Source of the DNA: Acidobacteriota bacterium
GTDB taxonomy: Bacteria > Acidobacteriota > Polarisedimenticolia > J045
DNA length: 64,000 nucleotides
Direction: 5' to 3'
Assembly: GCA_017994815.1 (NCBI GenBank)
Contig: JAGOJY010000002.1
Coordinates: 1 to 64,000 of the forward strand
The first letter of the stretch is position 1; every line of letters begins with the position of its first letter. Of the stretch, positions 53,541-62,514 are shown piece by piece. The translations under genes and the position numbers were made by a program. The notes beneath the pieces were generated by a model, which ran no database searches, was not told the DNA's origin, and worked only from the letters and a program-made list of their open reading frames with translations.

Positions 53541-54419
53541 TCAGGCGCGGCCGACGAGCCGCGCGACGGTCGTGCCGATCTCCGCCGGCGAGTCGACGAC
53601 CGTGATCCCCGCCTCGCGCAGCGCGGCCTTCTTCTCGGCCGCCGTGCCCTTGCCCCCGCTGATGATCGCGCCGGCGTGCCCCATCCGCCGTCCCGGGGGC
53701 GCGGTGGCCCCGGCGATGAACGCCACGACCGGCTTGGTCATGTGCGCCCGGATCCACGCCGCGGCTTCCTCCTCCGCCGTGCCGCCGATCTCGCCGATCA
53801 TCACCAGCGCCTCGGTCTGGACGTCGGCCTCGAACAGCGGCAGGAGCGAGGTGAACGGCGAGCCGATGATCGGGTCGCCGCCGATGCCGATCGAGGTGCT
53901 CTGGCCCAGCCCGGCCCGGGTCAGCTGGTCCACCGCCTCGTAGGTCAGCGTGCCCGAGCGCGACAGGACGCCAACGGTGCCGGGGCGGAAGATCTGCGCC
54001 GGCATGATGCCGATCTTGCAGCGGCCGGGCGTGATGATGCCCGGGCTGTTCGGCCCGATCAGCCGCGTGCGTCCGCTCGCGTCGAGGGCGTTCTTGACCT
54101 TGAGCATGTCGAGGACCGGGATGCCCTCGGTGATCGTGACGACCAGCGGCACGCCGGCGTCGATCGACTCCAGCACCGCGTCGGCGGCGAACGACGACGG
54201 CACGAAGATCGCCGCGGCGTTCGCGCCGGTCGCGCGCACGGCCTCGGCGACCGTGTCGAACACCGGGATCCCTTCGTGCACGGCGCCGCCCTTGCCCGGC
54301 GTCACGCCGGCGACGACCCGCGTGCCGGCCTCGATCATCTGGCGCGTGTGGAACGAGCCCTCGCCGCCGGTCATGCCCTGCACGAGCACTTTCGTTCCCG
54401 CGTCGACCAAGACGCTCAT
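53541..54419 (-). CDS. sucD: Succinyl-CoA synthetase alpha subunit
   Basis: 292 residues. The N-terminal CoA-binding Rossmann domain has [37 protein letters not shown] carries the phosphohistidine. It forms the TCA-cycle complex that converts succinyl-CoA to succinate while making ATP or GTP. The start overlaps the sucC stop by ATGA. ndk follows. Confidence 0.96.
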   Translation of the reverse strand: MSVLVDAGTKVLVQGMTGGEGSFHTRQMIEAGTRVVAGVTPGKGGAVHEGIPVFDTVAEAVRATGANAAAIFVPSSFAADAVLESIDAGVPLVVTITEGIPVLDMLKVKNALDASGRTRLIGPNSPGIITPGRCKIGIMPAQIFRPGTVGVLSRSGTLTYEAVDQLTRAGLGQSTSIGIGGDPIIGSPFTSLLPLFEADVQTEALVMIGEIGGTAEEEAAAWIRAHMTKPVVAFIAGATAPPGRRMGHAGAIISGGKGTAAEKKAALREAGITVVDSPAEIGTTVARLVGRA

Positions 54420-55585
54420 CGCGCACCTCCCCGCACGCCGGCCACGACCTTCTGCGCCGCCTCGTCGAACTTCTCCGCCGTCTGGATCTTCAGCCCCGAG
54501 GCGTCGAGGAGCTGCCGCGCCTTCTCGGCGTTCGTGCCCTGCAGCCGGACCACCATCGGCACGTTGATCGAGACCTCGCGCGCCGCGGCGATGATCCCCT
54601 CCGCCACGCGGTCGCAGCGCACGATCCCGCCGAAGATGTTGACCAGGACTCCCTTGACGTCCGGGTCGCGCATCAGGATCCGGAACGCGTTGGTCACCGA
54701 CTCCTTCGACGCCCCGCCGCCGACGTCGAGGAAGTTCGCCGGGCGCGCGCCCGCGAGGTCGATGATGTCCATCGTCGCCATCGCCAGACCGGCCCCGTTG
54801 ACCATGCAGCCGACCGTGCCGTCGAGCTTGATGTAGTTCAGGTCGCTGCGCGAAGCCTCGACCTCGAGCGGGTCCTCCTCGTCGAGATCGCGCATGGCGC
54901 GGATGTCCTCGTGCCGGTAGAGCGCGTTGTCGTCGAACGTCAGCTTGGCGTCCAGCGCCAGCATCTTCCCGGCCCCGGTCAGGACCAGGGGGTTGATCTC
55001 GACCAGCGTCGCGTCGGTCTCGAGAAAGCAGCGCACGCAGCCGCGCAGGAGCGTGGCGAATTCCTTGACCTGCGGCGCGGTGAGACCGATGCCGCGGCCG
55101 ATGCGGCGCGCGAGGTACGGCTGGTAGCCGGCGACCGGCGAGACGTCGGCGCGGATGATCTTCTCCGGGGTCTCGCGCGCGACCTTCTCGATTTCGACGC
55201 CGCCCTCGGCCGAGGCCATGACCGTCACGCGCGCCTTGGCCCGGTCGACGAGGACGCCGAGGTAGTACTCGTGCGCGATGTCGACCGCCGAGGTGACGTA
55301 GACCTTGCGCACCAGGCGCCCCTTGGCCCCGGTCTGCGGGGTGATCAGCGTCATCCCGAGGATCGCGCGCGCGTGGCGTTCCGCTTCCGCGGCGTCGGCC
55401 GCGAGCTTGATCCCGCCGCCCTTGCCGCGCCCGCCCGCGTGCACCTGGGCCTTGACGACGACCTTCCCGCCGAGCCGGTCCGCGATCTCGCGCGCCCTTT
55501 CCGGCGTTTCGGCCACGTCACCACCGGCGACCGGGACGCCGTAGCGCGCGAGGATCTCCTTGGCCTGGTACTCGTGAACGTTCAA
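54416..55585 (-). CDS. sucC: Succinyl-CoA synthetase beta subunit
   Basis: 389 residues with an ATP-grasp N-terminus ([38 protein letters not shown]) and C-terminal [14 protein letters not shown]. Length is typical. A TTG start was chosen: GGAGG lies 7 nt upstream and the sequence then begins exactly as other SucC proteins. It is the first gene of sucC-sucD-ndk. The divergent dacB gene starts 163 nt away. Confidence 0.96.
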   Translation of the reverse strand: MNVHEYQAKEILARYGVPVAGGDVAETPERAREIADRLGGKVVVKAQVHAGGRGKGGGIKLAADAAEAERHARAILGMTLITPQTGAKGRLVRKVYVTSAVDIAHEYYLGVLVDRAKARVTVMASAEGGVEIEKVARETPEKIIRADVSPVAGYQPYLARRIGRGIGLTAPQVKEFATLLRGCVRCFLETDATLVEINPLVLTGAGKMLALDAKLTFDDNALYRHEDIRAMRDLDEEDPLEVEASRSDLNYIKLDGTVGCMVNGAGLAMATMDIIDLAGARPANFLDVGGGASKESVTNAFRILMRDPDVKGVLVNIFGGIVRCDRVAEGIIAAAREVSINVPMVVRLQGTNAEKARQLLDASGLKIQTAEKFDEAAQKVVAGVRGGAR

Positions 55586-55736
55586 CGGGCGTCCTCCGTG
55601 CCGCGCCCGGGGTGGGCCGGGCGTCGTGCGGGGTGGGGCGTGGTGCGGGTGACGGACGCGCGGGCCGCGCCGCGCAGGCCGGATGCTAGCCCGAAACGCC
55701 CCCCCGCGCAGCCGCCTCGCCGCCGGCCGGCGTGTG

Positions 55737-55742
55737 TAACAT
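55737..55742 (+). promoter_or_regulatory. -10 element of dacB-like gene (leaderless)
   Basis: TAACAT ends 6 nt before the ATG of the PBP4-type gene, with no Shine-Dalgarno between. This matches the leaderless geometry seen at argS, larE and bamA. Confidence 0.5.
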
Positions 55743-55748
55743 GCCGCG

Positions 55749-57176
55749 ATGCGCAGCCTGGCCTGGCTCTCCGTCATCGGCGCCCTCTCGCTCGCGGCGG
55801 CCGCCGCCCCGCCGGCCGCCCGGCCCGAGCCGCTCCCGACCCCGCTGCGGCGCCTGCTCGCCGCGCCCGGGCTCGCGCGGCAGGACGTCGGGGTGCACGC
55901 GGTCTACCTCGACACCGGCGAGACGTACGCCGCCGCGAACCCCGACCGGCCGCTCGTGCTCGCGTCGACGGTCAAGCTGTTCACGACGGCCTGTGCGCTC
56001 GAGCGCCTCGGCCCCGCGCTCCGCCTCGGCACGCTGTTCCTCGCCGACGCGGCGCCGGACGCGGCGGGCGTGCTGCACGGTTCCTTGTACGTGCGCGGGT
56101 CGGGCAACCCGCTCCTGAAGGGCGAGGACCTGTGGGCGGCGCTGCGCGAGCTGGCCGCGCTCGGCGTGCGGCGCATCCAGGGCGACCTCGTCGTCGACGA
56201 CGGGCTGTTCGAGCCGCCGGGCCGGCCGGCGAGCTGGCCCGAGCGCGCCGTGTCCCACCCGTACAACGCGCCGCAGGGCGCGCTCGCGATCGCCTGGGAC
56301 AGCGTCGAGGTGGTCGTGCTCCCCGGGGCGCGGCCCGGCGCGCCGGCCCGCGTGACGACCTCCCCGCTGCGCGAGGTCGCGCCGGTGGTGAACCGCGCGA
56401 CGACGGGCGGCAAGACCGCCGTCTCCGTCTCGCTGGCCGATGCCGCGGCCGGGCGCGGCACGATCGTCGTCTCGGGGACGATCGCGCCGGGCGATCCGCC
56501 GTTCACGACGTGGATCCACCTCGGCCAGCCGACCGAGGTCGCGCTCGGCGCCCTGGCCGAGCTGCTGCCGCAGGCCGGCATCGCACTCGGGGGCCGCGCC
56601 CGCGCCGGGCGCGCGCCGCAGGGCGCGCGCGTGCTGCTCGAGCACGAGAGCCCGCCGCTCGACCGGCTGGTCTACGAGATCAACAAGAACTCGTCGAACT
56701 TCGGCGCCGAGATGCTGCTGCGCGGGCTGGCGGCGCAGGACGGCGAGGTGCCGGCGACGACCGCGGCCGGCCTGCGGCGCGTCGCGGCCTGCCTCGCCGG
56801 CTGGAAGATCGCACCGTCGGCGGTCGCGCTCGTCGATGGGTCGGGCTTCGGACGGCAGAACCGCGCCACGCCGCGGGCGCTCGTGCAGCTCCTCGCCGAG
56901 GCGGCGCGGCGGCCGGAGTGGGGACCCGAGCTGATGGTCTCGCTGCCGCGGGCCGGCGAGGACGGGTCGTTGCGCCGCCGCCTGCGGGAACTCCGCGGCC
57001 GCCTGCGGGCCAAGACCGGGACGCTGAACGGCGTGGCCGCGCTCGCCGGCTACGGCACGACGCCGTCGGGGCGGACGCTGGCGTTCGCGATCGTGGTCAA
57101 CCAGGCGCGGGGCGGCGGCGTCAGCTACCACGCCGTGGACCGGATCGCGCGCGCGATCCTGGTCGGGGCCCCCTGA
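55749..57176 (+). CDS. dacB: D-alanyl-D-alanine carboxypeptidase/endopeptidase (PBP4, S13)
   Basis: 475 residues. A signal peptide (LAWLSVIGALSLAAAAAPPAA) precedes the S13 penicillin-binding fold with SxxK at Ser73-Lys76 (ASTVKLFTTA), SxN in NSSNFGAEMLL, and KTGTLNGVAAL near the C-terminus. It trims pentapeptides or cleaves crosslinks in periplasmic peptidoglycan. It is slightly longer than the catalytic core because of the usual S13 insertion. It ends 6 nt from the convergent bamA stop. Confidence 0.93.
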   Translation: MRSLAWLSVIGALSLAAAAAPPAARPEPLPTPLRRLLAAPGLARQDVGVHAVYLDTGETYAAANPDRPLVLASTVKLFTTACALERLGPALRLGTLFLADAAPDAAGVLHGSLYVRGSGNPLLKGEDLWAALRELAALGVRRIQGDLVVDDGLFEPPGRPASWPERAVSHPYNAPQGALAIAWDSVEVVVLPGARPGAPARVTTSPLREVAPVVNRATTGGKTAVSVSLADAAAGRGTIVVSGTIAPGDPPFTTWIHLGQPTEVALGALAELLPQAGIALGGRARAGRAPQGARVLLEHESPPLDRLVYEINKNSSNFGAEMLLRGLAAQDGEVPATTAAGLRRVAACLAGWKIAPSAVALVDGSGFGRQNRATPRALVQLLAEAARRPEWGPELMVSLPRAGEDGSLRRRLRELRGRLRAKTGTLNGVAALAGYGTTPSGRTLAFAIVVNQARGGGVSYHAVDRIARAILVGAP

Positions 57177-57182
57177 CGGACG

Positions 57183-59777
57183 TCAGAACGGCAGGCCGAT
57201 CGAGAACTGGAAGCGCGTGGTCCGGTCCGGGGCGCACGCGCGGCCCGCGGCCCGCTCCTTGCCGCAGTCGATCTCCTTCACCGGCCAGCCGTAGATCAGG
57301 CGGATCGGCGCCTGGAACACCGGCAGGAAGACGCGGAACTCCAGCCCCGACGAAGCCCGCGCCTGCTCCCAGCTGAAGTCCTGCCCGTCGTCGTACACCC
57401 CGCCGGCGTCGAAGAAAGCGGCCATCGTCGCCGTCCGGCCGATCGGCACCCCCAGCTCGAACTGCACGAGCCCCATCTTGCTGCCGCCGACGTACGCCGC
57501 GAACGGGCTGCTGACCAGCTCGCCGTTGTCGGTCTGCACGAGGTAGCGGAACGGCGAGATCGAGCGGGTCTCGAACGCGCGCGGGCCGATCGTGTCGCCG
57601 CCGAGGAAGAAGCGCTGGAAGCGCGGCACGCCCTGGATGTAGCCCGGGTCGCGCACCATGTTGCCGAACTGCTGGATCCAGCCGACCTCGCCGTGCAGCG
57701 CGACGAACAGCCGCGGCGACAGCGGCCGGTAGATGCTGGCCTCGACCCGCGGCCGGAAGAAGTTGCTGTCCCCGCCGAAGAACTCGCCGGCGACCTGCGG
57801 CGTGAAGGTGAAGGTGAGCCCGCGGGTCGGCCGCAGGTAGTTGTTGACCTGGTTGTAGGAGAAGACGGGGGTCAGCGTGGCGATCCGCGTGGACACGGCG
57901 TCGAACTGCTGCGAGAGGTCGAAGGTGTCGGACTCGACGCTCTCGTAGCCGTAGGTGAGCTGGATCTGCGAGAAGTTCCGGATCCTTTTGCCGAGCGTGA
58001 TCGAGCCGCCGGTGCTGGTCTGGTTCAGGTCCTGCCGCGCACCGGTGATGTCGGTGCCGGCGCCGAAATCCAGGCTGCGGCGGTAGAGCGAGATCCCGAA
58101 GGTGTAGGGGCGGCCGAGGAACCAGCGCTCGACGAACGACAGCGAGGCCTGGTTGGAGCGACCGCCGAACGCGAGGTAGGCGCTGAGCGACTCGCCGCGC
58201 CCGAGGAAGTTGCGGGTCTGGTAGCTGGCGAGGAAGAAGCCGCCCTCCAGCTCGCTGTAGCCGCCGCCGACCTGGACCTCGTTGCGTGACTGCTCCTCAC
58301 CGGCGACCTTGACGTCGACCTGCTCGCGCTCGGGGACCGGCTCGAGCGCCGGCTCGCCGGTCGGCACCCAGAACCCGAGCTGCTGCAGCTTCGACATCGA
58401 CACGTCGAGCTGCGTGCGGTCGAGGAGCTTGCCCTCGAACACGTTGAGTTCCCGGCGCAGGACCTCGTCGTTGGTCGAGGTGTTGCCCGAGAACTCGATC
58501 CGCCGGACGCTGTAGGCCTGGTCCTCGTCGATCTCGAACACCACGTCGGTCACCGGCTCGCCCTCGTGGCGCTCGAAGCGCCGCGTGACGGCGGCGTAGA
58601 CGTACCCCTTCTGGCCGTACAGCGCCGTGATGCGCGACACGCCCGCCTCGAGCGCGCCGTCGGAGACGACGTCGCCCTTGGCCAACGGGATCCAGACCCG
58701 CAGGTGCTCGGAGTCGAACACGGTGTTCCCGCTGAACGTCACCTCGCCGAGCTTGTAGACCGGGCCCTCCTCGAGCGGGATCGTGATGTAGACCCACTTG
58801 CGCTCGTGCAGCGGCGGCTCCGCGTTCGCCGGCTCGGCCTCGGCGGCCTTGCCGAGCAGCGCGTTCGGGTCCTCCCCCGCCCGCTCGCGCTCCTTCGCCG
58901 CCTTGCGCTCCGCGCGCGCGGCGCGCTTCTGCGCCTTGCGCGCCTCGCGCTGTTCGGCCTTCTCGTCGCGGATCGCCTTGACCTCGACCACCGGCGGGCG
59001 CGCGTCGACGTCGAGGTAGCCGCGGTCGCGGTAGAACTGCAGGACGTTGTTGATGTCCTGCTGGTACTTGAGCGGGTGGTACAGCGTCTTGCGTCCCCAC
59101 GGCATGTAGAACCGCCACGGGCGCATCAGCTTGAGCTGGCGGCGCAGGGTGGAATCGCGGAACGCGTGGTTGCCGGTGAACTCCAGGTCGCGGATCCTGG
59201 TCTTGCCGCCGGGCTGGATCCGGAAGTAGACGCTGCGCGAGCCGGGCGAGACCTCCTTGACGTCGGCGTGGACCCGCGCGTCGAGGTACCCCTTCGTCCC
59301 GAGCAGCTCCTTGATGTGCGACTCGGCGCGCCAGATCCGCTTGCGGTCGAGCGGCGAGCCGATGGCGAGGGTGAAGTTGCGCTCCTTGAAGAAGTCCTCG
59401 ATCTGCTGCTGGTTGGCGATCTTCGACTTCTCGTACGAGACGCTGAGGATCGTCGGCCGCTCTTCCAACTCGACCACCAGCACCGCCCCCTGCTCGGTGC
59501 AGCGCCGCGAGAAGCGCAGGTCGGAGAAGTAGCCGCGGTTCCAGAAGCGGCGGAACTCGCGCGCGACGGCCCGCTCGTCCCAGCGGTCGCCGGGCTTGAT
59601 CGCCAGATCGAAGCGCACGGCGTCGGCGCTCATGCGCTGGTTGCCGCGGACCTCGATCTCGCGGATCACCGCGCACGGATCGTCCGCCGGCACGGCGAGC
59701 TGCGCCAGCGCCGGAGCGCACGCGACGGCGAGCAGGACGAGGATCGCCCGGCCTGCCAGGACCCGGGGCCTGAACAT
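57183..59777 (-). CDS. bamA: BamA/Omp85 outer-membrane assembly factor
   Basis: 864 residues. The signal peptide is RVLAGRAILVLLAVACAPALA. Five POTRA-like repeats follow (REIEVRGNQRMSADAVRFDL, RDLEFTGNHAFRDSTLRRQL, GEVTFSGNTVFDSEHLRVWI, RRIEFSGNTSTNDEVLRREL). The C-terminal 16-stranded Omp85 barrel has the lid motif FFLGGDTIGPRAF and a terminal Phe (FQFSIGLPF). One POTRA carries a K/E/R/A-rich insertion. ATG 59777 is preferred because CATAAT lies 7 nt upstream; GTG 59807 overlaps the sulfatase-like gene stop (GTGA) and is an alternative. Confidence 0.93.
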   Translation of the reverse strand: MFRPRVLAGRAILVLLAVACAPALAQLAVPADDPCAVIREIEVRGNQRMSADAVRFDLAIKPGDRWDERAVAREFRRFWNRGYFSDLRFSRRCTEQGAVLVVELEERPTILSVSYEKSKIANQQQIEDFFKERNFTLAIGSPLDRKRIWRAESHIKELLGTKGYLDARVHADVKEVSPGSRSVYFRIQPGGKTRIRDLEFTGNHAFRDSTLRRQLKLMRPWRFYMPWGRKTLYHPLKYQQDINNVLQFYRDRGYLDVDARPPVVEVKAIRDEKAEQREARKAQKRAARAERKAAKERERAGEDPNALLGKAAEAEPANAEPPLHERKWVYITIPLEEGPVYKLGEVTFSGNTVFDSEHLRVWIPLAKGDVVSDGALEAGVSRITALYGQKGYVYAAVTRRFERHEGEPVTDVVFEIDEDQAYSVRRIEFSGNTSTNDEVLRRELNVFEGKLLDRTQLDVSMSKLQQLGFWVPTGEPALEPVPEREQVDVKVAGEEQSRNEVQVGGGYSELEGGFFLASYQTRNFLGRGESLSAYLAFGGRSNQASLSFVERWFLGRPYTFGISLYRRSLDFGAGTDITGARQDLNQTSTGGSITLGKRIRNFSQIQLTYGYESVESDTFDLSQQFDAVSTRIATLTPVFSYNQVNNYLRPTRGLTFTFTPQVAGEFFGGDSNFFRPRVEASIYRPLSPRLFVALHGEVGWIQQFGNMVRDPGYIQGVPRFQRFFLGGDTIGPRAFETRSISPFRYLVQTDNGELVSSPFAAYVGGSKMGLVQFELGVPIGRTATMAAFFDAGGVYDDGQDFSWEQARASSGLEFRVFLPVFQAPIRLIYGWPVKEIDCGKERAAGRACAPDRTTRFQFSIGLPF

Positions 59778-59784
59778 GCCGCGG

Positions 59785-59790
59785 ATTATG
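59785..59790 (-). promoter_or_regulatory. -10 element of bamA (leaderless)
   Basis: CATAAT on the minus strand, ending 7 nt before ATG 59777, with spacer CCGCGGC identical to that of argS. It lies inside the alternative GTG-started reading frame and would give bamA its own leaderless transcript. Confidence 0.5.
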
Positions 59791-59803
59791 CCGAAGACGG
59801 TGC

Positions 59804-61894
59804 TCACAGGCCGTGCGCCTCCTGGGTCAACCGGCGCGTGAGGATATCCGAGAGTTCCTGCCGCAGGCGGCCGGGGTGGCCGCGGGGGGAAGCCACCTCC
59901 TGCTCCCCGCCCTCGCCCTCGCGCAGGAGTTGCTCGCTCCCGCCCGGGTAGCGCACCAGCTTCCAGCTGCCGAGCCAGACGGCGTGGATGCGCCCCCCCT
60001 CGCGGGCGCCCGTCGCGGATTCCGAGAACACCGGCCCCGAGCGGGTGTCGCGCTCGGCGGCCGCGGACGACGCGATGTAGCGGCTCAGGTCCTCGCCCTC
60101 GAGCGTCAGCGACCGGCGCGGCCCGGCGAGCCCGAGCAGGCCGAGCACGGTCGGGCAGACGTCCACCAAGGAGCACGGTCCGGCGACCACACCGCCGCGC
60201 GCGATGCCCGGGCCGGCGACGATCCACGGCACGCGGACCACGGGCTGCGACAGGGCCGGCCCGGTCTCGAACCACAGCCCCTGCTCGCCGACGGCGGTGC
60301 CGTGCCCGGCGGTGACGAGGACGATCGTCCGCAGCGGCTCGCCCCGCGCGACCAGCATGTCCTGGAACGCGCCGACCGCGTCGTCGGCGTTCCGGATCTC
60401 GACCTCGTAGCCGAAGAGCCAGTCGCGCAGCGGCCGGCGCCGGTCGGCGGCCGCGGACCACGCCGGCGGCAGCGGCAGCAGCGCGTCCGGGTCCGCCAGC
60501 GCGGGGCGCAGGACGGCGCGCCCGCTCCACGGCTGCGGGCGCGGGTAGCCCGGCGCGCCCAGCTCGACCCAGGCGAACCACGGCGTGGTCGGGGCGCGCC
60601 CCAGCCAGCGCCGGAAGCCGGCCAGCGTCGACCCGGTGGAGCGGACCGGCTCGTCCCCCTTGCCCGTGAACGCGAGGAGCGGCCGGCCGGTCGCGAACCG
60701 CTCCAGCCAGTCGCGCACGGCCGTCACGTCGCGGTACTCGTGGAACAGCCCGCCGAGCCCCGTGCGCCGGCCGTCGAGCGCGCGCGACGAGACGAACGCC
60801 GCGGTGCGGTAGCCGTGGGCCGCGAGCAACGAGGGCAGCGCCTGGATCCCCTGGCGCAGCTCGCCGCTGTTGTTGCGCAGGCCGTGCGAGGCCGGGTAGA
60901 GGCCGGTCAGCAGCGACGCCGCCGCGGCAGCCGACGACGTCGACGGCGTCGTCGCATCGCGGAACAGCGCGCCGCGCTGCGCGAGGTTGTCGATGTGCTG
61001 CGTCAGCGAGGCCGGCGCGCCGTAGCTGGCCACGGTGTCGGTGCGCAACCCCGTGATCGACACGATCAGCACGTTCGGCCGCAGCCCGACCGACCCGCTC
61101 TCGGTCGGCACCGCGGGACCCGCGCTGGCGGCCGCGACCACCCCCAACGCGACCAGCGCGCCGAGCGCGGTCAGCGCCAGGCCCCAGCGCCCGCGCCGCG
61201 CGCGCAGGACCGCCACCGGCAGCAGGAGGAAGATCCCGAGCGCCGCGAGCACCACGGCCGCGGCGACGCCGAGCAGCACCCCGGGCGCGTGCTGGCCGGG
61301 GCCGGCCGGCGGAGCGAGGTCGACGACGAACGGGGCGAAGAGCAGCAGGGCCGCCGTGGTCCAGCGGCCGGCCTCGTAACGCCCCGGCGTGCCGAGCCCC
61401 GCGCGGCGGGGCAGCATCGCGGCGAGCGCACCGAACCCCGCTCCCGCGAGGACGCCGGTCACCAGCGCGAGCGTCCCGGCGAGCGCGAACGCGGCCAGCG
61501 GTTCGAAGCCGAGGAGCGACGCGCCCGGATCGGCGAGCAGCAGGTGCACGAGGTCCGCGACCAGCGCGACGAGCGCGAAGCCGGCCCCGATCCACGCGCC
61601 GGTGCGCGCCGCCGAGCCGGGCGTCGCCGGGAGGTCGCGCGGCGAAAGCCCCTGGCGGGCGAAGAACGCGACCAGCCGCCCTTCGAGCCCCGACCCGCGC
61701 GAGGCGACCAACAGGCGCAGCGCCGCGAACAAGCCGAAGAACTGCAGCGGCCCGGCGATGCTGCGCATGCTGAGCTGCAGCCCGCCGAGGTCGATCCGTG
61801 TGCCGCCGGTCCCGAGCACCACGACCAGCGCCAGGCCCGAGACGATCAAGCCGGAGTTGGCCACGCGTGCGATCACGCGCCGGGTCGACACCAT
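59804..61894 (-). CDS. Membrane-anchored sulfatase-fold protein, catalytically degenerate
   Basis: 696 residues. Five or six hydrophobic helices occupy about 12-255, and a sulfatase/alkaline-phosphatase-fold domain begins at NVLIVSITGLRTDTVASYG. The usual metal Asp is replaced in SITG (Thr281). The formylglycine CxPxR site is replaced by STSSAAAA before ASLLTGLYPASHG. The later DHG metal motif reads TAGHG. Fold landmarks remain, but metal and nucleophile residues do not, so it is likely a pseudoenzyme or has changed chemistry. It lies directly upstream of bamA (GTGA overlap), hinting at an envelope role. Confidence 0.75.
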   Translation of the reverse strand: MVSTRRVIARVANSGLIVSGLALVVVLGTGGTRIDLGGLQLSMRSIAGPLQFFGLFAALRLLVASRGSGLEGRLVAFFARQGLSPRDLPATPGSAARTGAWIGAGFALVALVADLVHLLLADPGASLLGFEPLAAFALAGTLALVTGVLAGAGFGALAAMLPRRAGLGTPGRYEAGRWTTAALLLFAPFVVDLAPPAGPGQHAPGVLLGVAAAVVLAALGIFLLLPVAVLRARRGRWGLALTALGALVALGVVAAASAGPAVPTESGSVGLRPNVLIVSITGLRTDTVASYGAPASLTQHIDNLAQRGALFRDATTPSTSSAAAAASLLTGLYPASHGLRNNSGELRQGIQALPSLLAAHGYRTAAFVSSRALDGRRTGLGGLFHEYRDVTAVRDWLERFATGRPLLAFTGKGDEPVRSTGSTLAGFRRWLGRAPTTPWFAWVELGAPGYPRPQPWSGRAVLRPALADPDALLPLPPAWSAAADRRRPLRDWLFGYEVEIRNADDAVGAFQDMLVARGEPLRTIVLVTAGHGTAVGEQGLWFETGPALSQPVVRVPWIVAGPGIARGGVVAGPCSLVDVCPTVLGLLGLAGPRRSLTLEGEDLSRYIASSAAAERDTRSGPVFSESATGAREGGRIHAVWLGSWKLVRYPGGSEQLLREGEGGEQEVASPRGHPGRLRQELSDILTRRLTQEAHGL

Positions 61895-62086
61895 GCGGAG
61901 TCCGTCCGGCCGGGAAGACGGGACGCGGGCCGTTGCAGCCGAACGGACAGGGGCGTTTCCCGCGCGGCTGCCTGTCGAACGGGGACGCCTCGGGCTGCGG
62001 GCCGGGTCGCGCTACCGGCTGCGCCAGGCAGCGAGCCGATATTCTATGCGGCACCGCGGGCGCCGCCACGCGGGGAGGAGCCGCAC

Positions 62087-62320
62087 GTGGGCGCGAGGCA
62101 AGGCATCGCGGAACTCCTGGACCAGATGGTCGGCGGGCAGAAAGCGCGGCTCGCCGCGCTCGGCCGCCGCATCCGGCCCGGGCTGGCCGAGGAGGACCTC
62201 GTCAGCCCGGACGACGTTCCGCAACTGCGCGACGACCCGCACTTCATGTACGAGGCGGGCGTGCTGGCGGGGCTCTTGGCGGCGCAGGCCGCGCTGCGGG
62301 CGTGGGAGCGGGAGGATTGA
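62087..62320 (+). CDS. Small 77-residue orphan protein
   Basis: 77 residues from a GTG with GGGGAGGAG at good spacing. The chain is helical and charged (GIAELLDQMVGGQKARLAAL), with a conserved-looking middle (EEDLVSPDDVPQLRDDPHFMYEAGVL) and an Ala-rich helix at the end. It has no signal peptide or recognised domain. It is divergent from the sulfatase-like gene, and a TATTCT element lies about 40 nt upstream. The strong ribosome site and codon pattern support it as real. Confidence 0.62.
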   Translation: MGARQGIAELLDQMVGGQKARLAALGRRIRPGLAEEDLVSPDDVPQLRDDPHFMYEAGVLAGLLAAQAALRAWERED

Positions 62321-62322
62321 GC

Positions 62323-62402
62323 GGGAGCCCAGGGCCCATCGCAACGGGTGATGCTTACAGGGGGGAGGTCATGCCTTTGTCGACCCGTCGACCCGGGCTC
62401 CC
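62323..62402 (+). other. Candidate structured RNA leader upstream of aroF
   Basis: Outer arms GGGAGCCC (62323-62330) and GGGCTCCC (62395-62402) are exact complements. They are extended by GGG/CCC across a single bulge, and enclose about 60 nt with a further small hairpin (CCATCGCAACGGGTGATG region) and a repeated GTCGACCC. It begins right after the 77-residue gene stop and contains the ribosome site and start of a small ORF. It could be a terminator-attenuator or regulatory leader for aroF. No known RNA family was recognised. Confidence 0.4.
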
Positions 62403-62514
62403 AACGGCGAATCTAGGTGGCGGCGGGTGGGGCGTCCAGCTTGCCGGGCCGCGCCGGCCGGCCGCGGACCAGGATGCTATGATCCTGCGCTCCAGGAGCC
62501 TGCGGACCCGATGA
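62371..62514 (+). CDS. Possible 47-residue upstream ORF coupled to aroF
   Basis: An ATG with a strong ribosome site (AGGGGGGAGG, 2 nt away in the closest register, about 5 nt from its core) opens a 47-codon frame. The frame begins [19 protein letters not shown], contains one Trp, and ends exactly in an ATGA overlap with aroF. It has no run of Phe, Tyr or Trp codons, so it is not a classical attenuator peptide. It might be a short coupled ORF whose translation opens the aroF start. Existence as a protein is unproven. Confidence 0.35.
   Translation: MPLSTRRPGLPTANLGGGGWGVQLAGPRRPAADQDAMILRSRSLRTR

Noticed and set aside
62322..62404. Possible tRNA because of the length of about 80 nt and paired ends
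   Set aside because: No TpsiC consensus, D-arm or anticodon loop can be placed on either strand.
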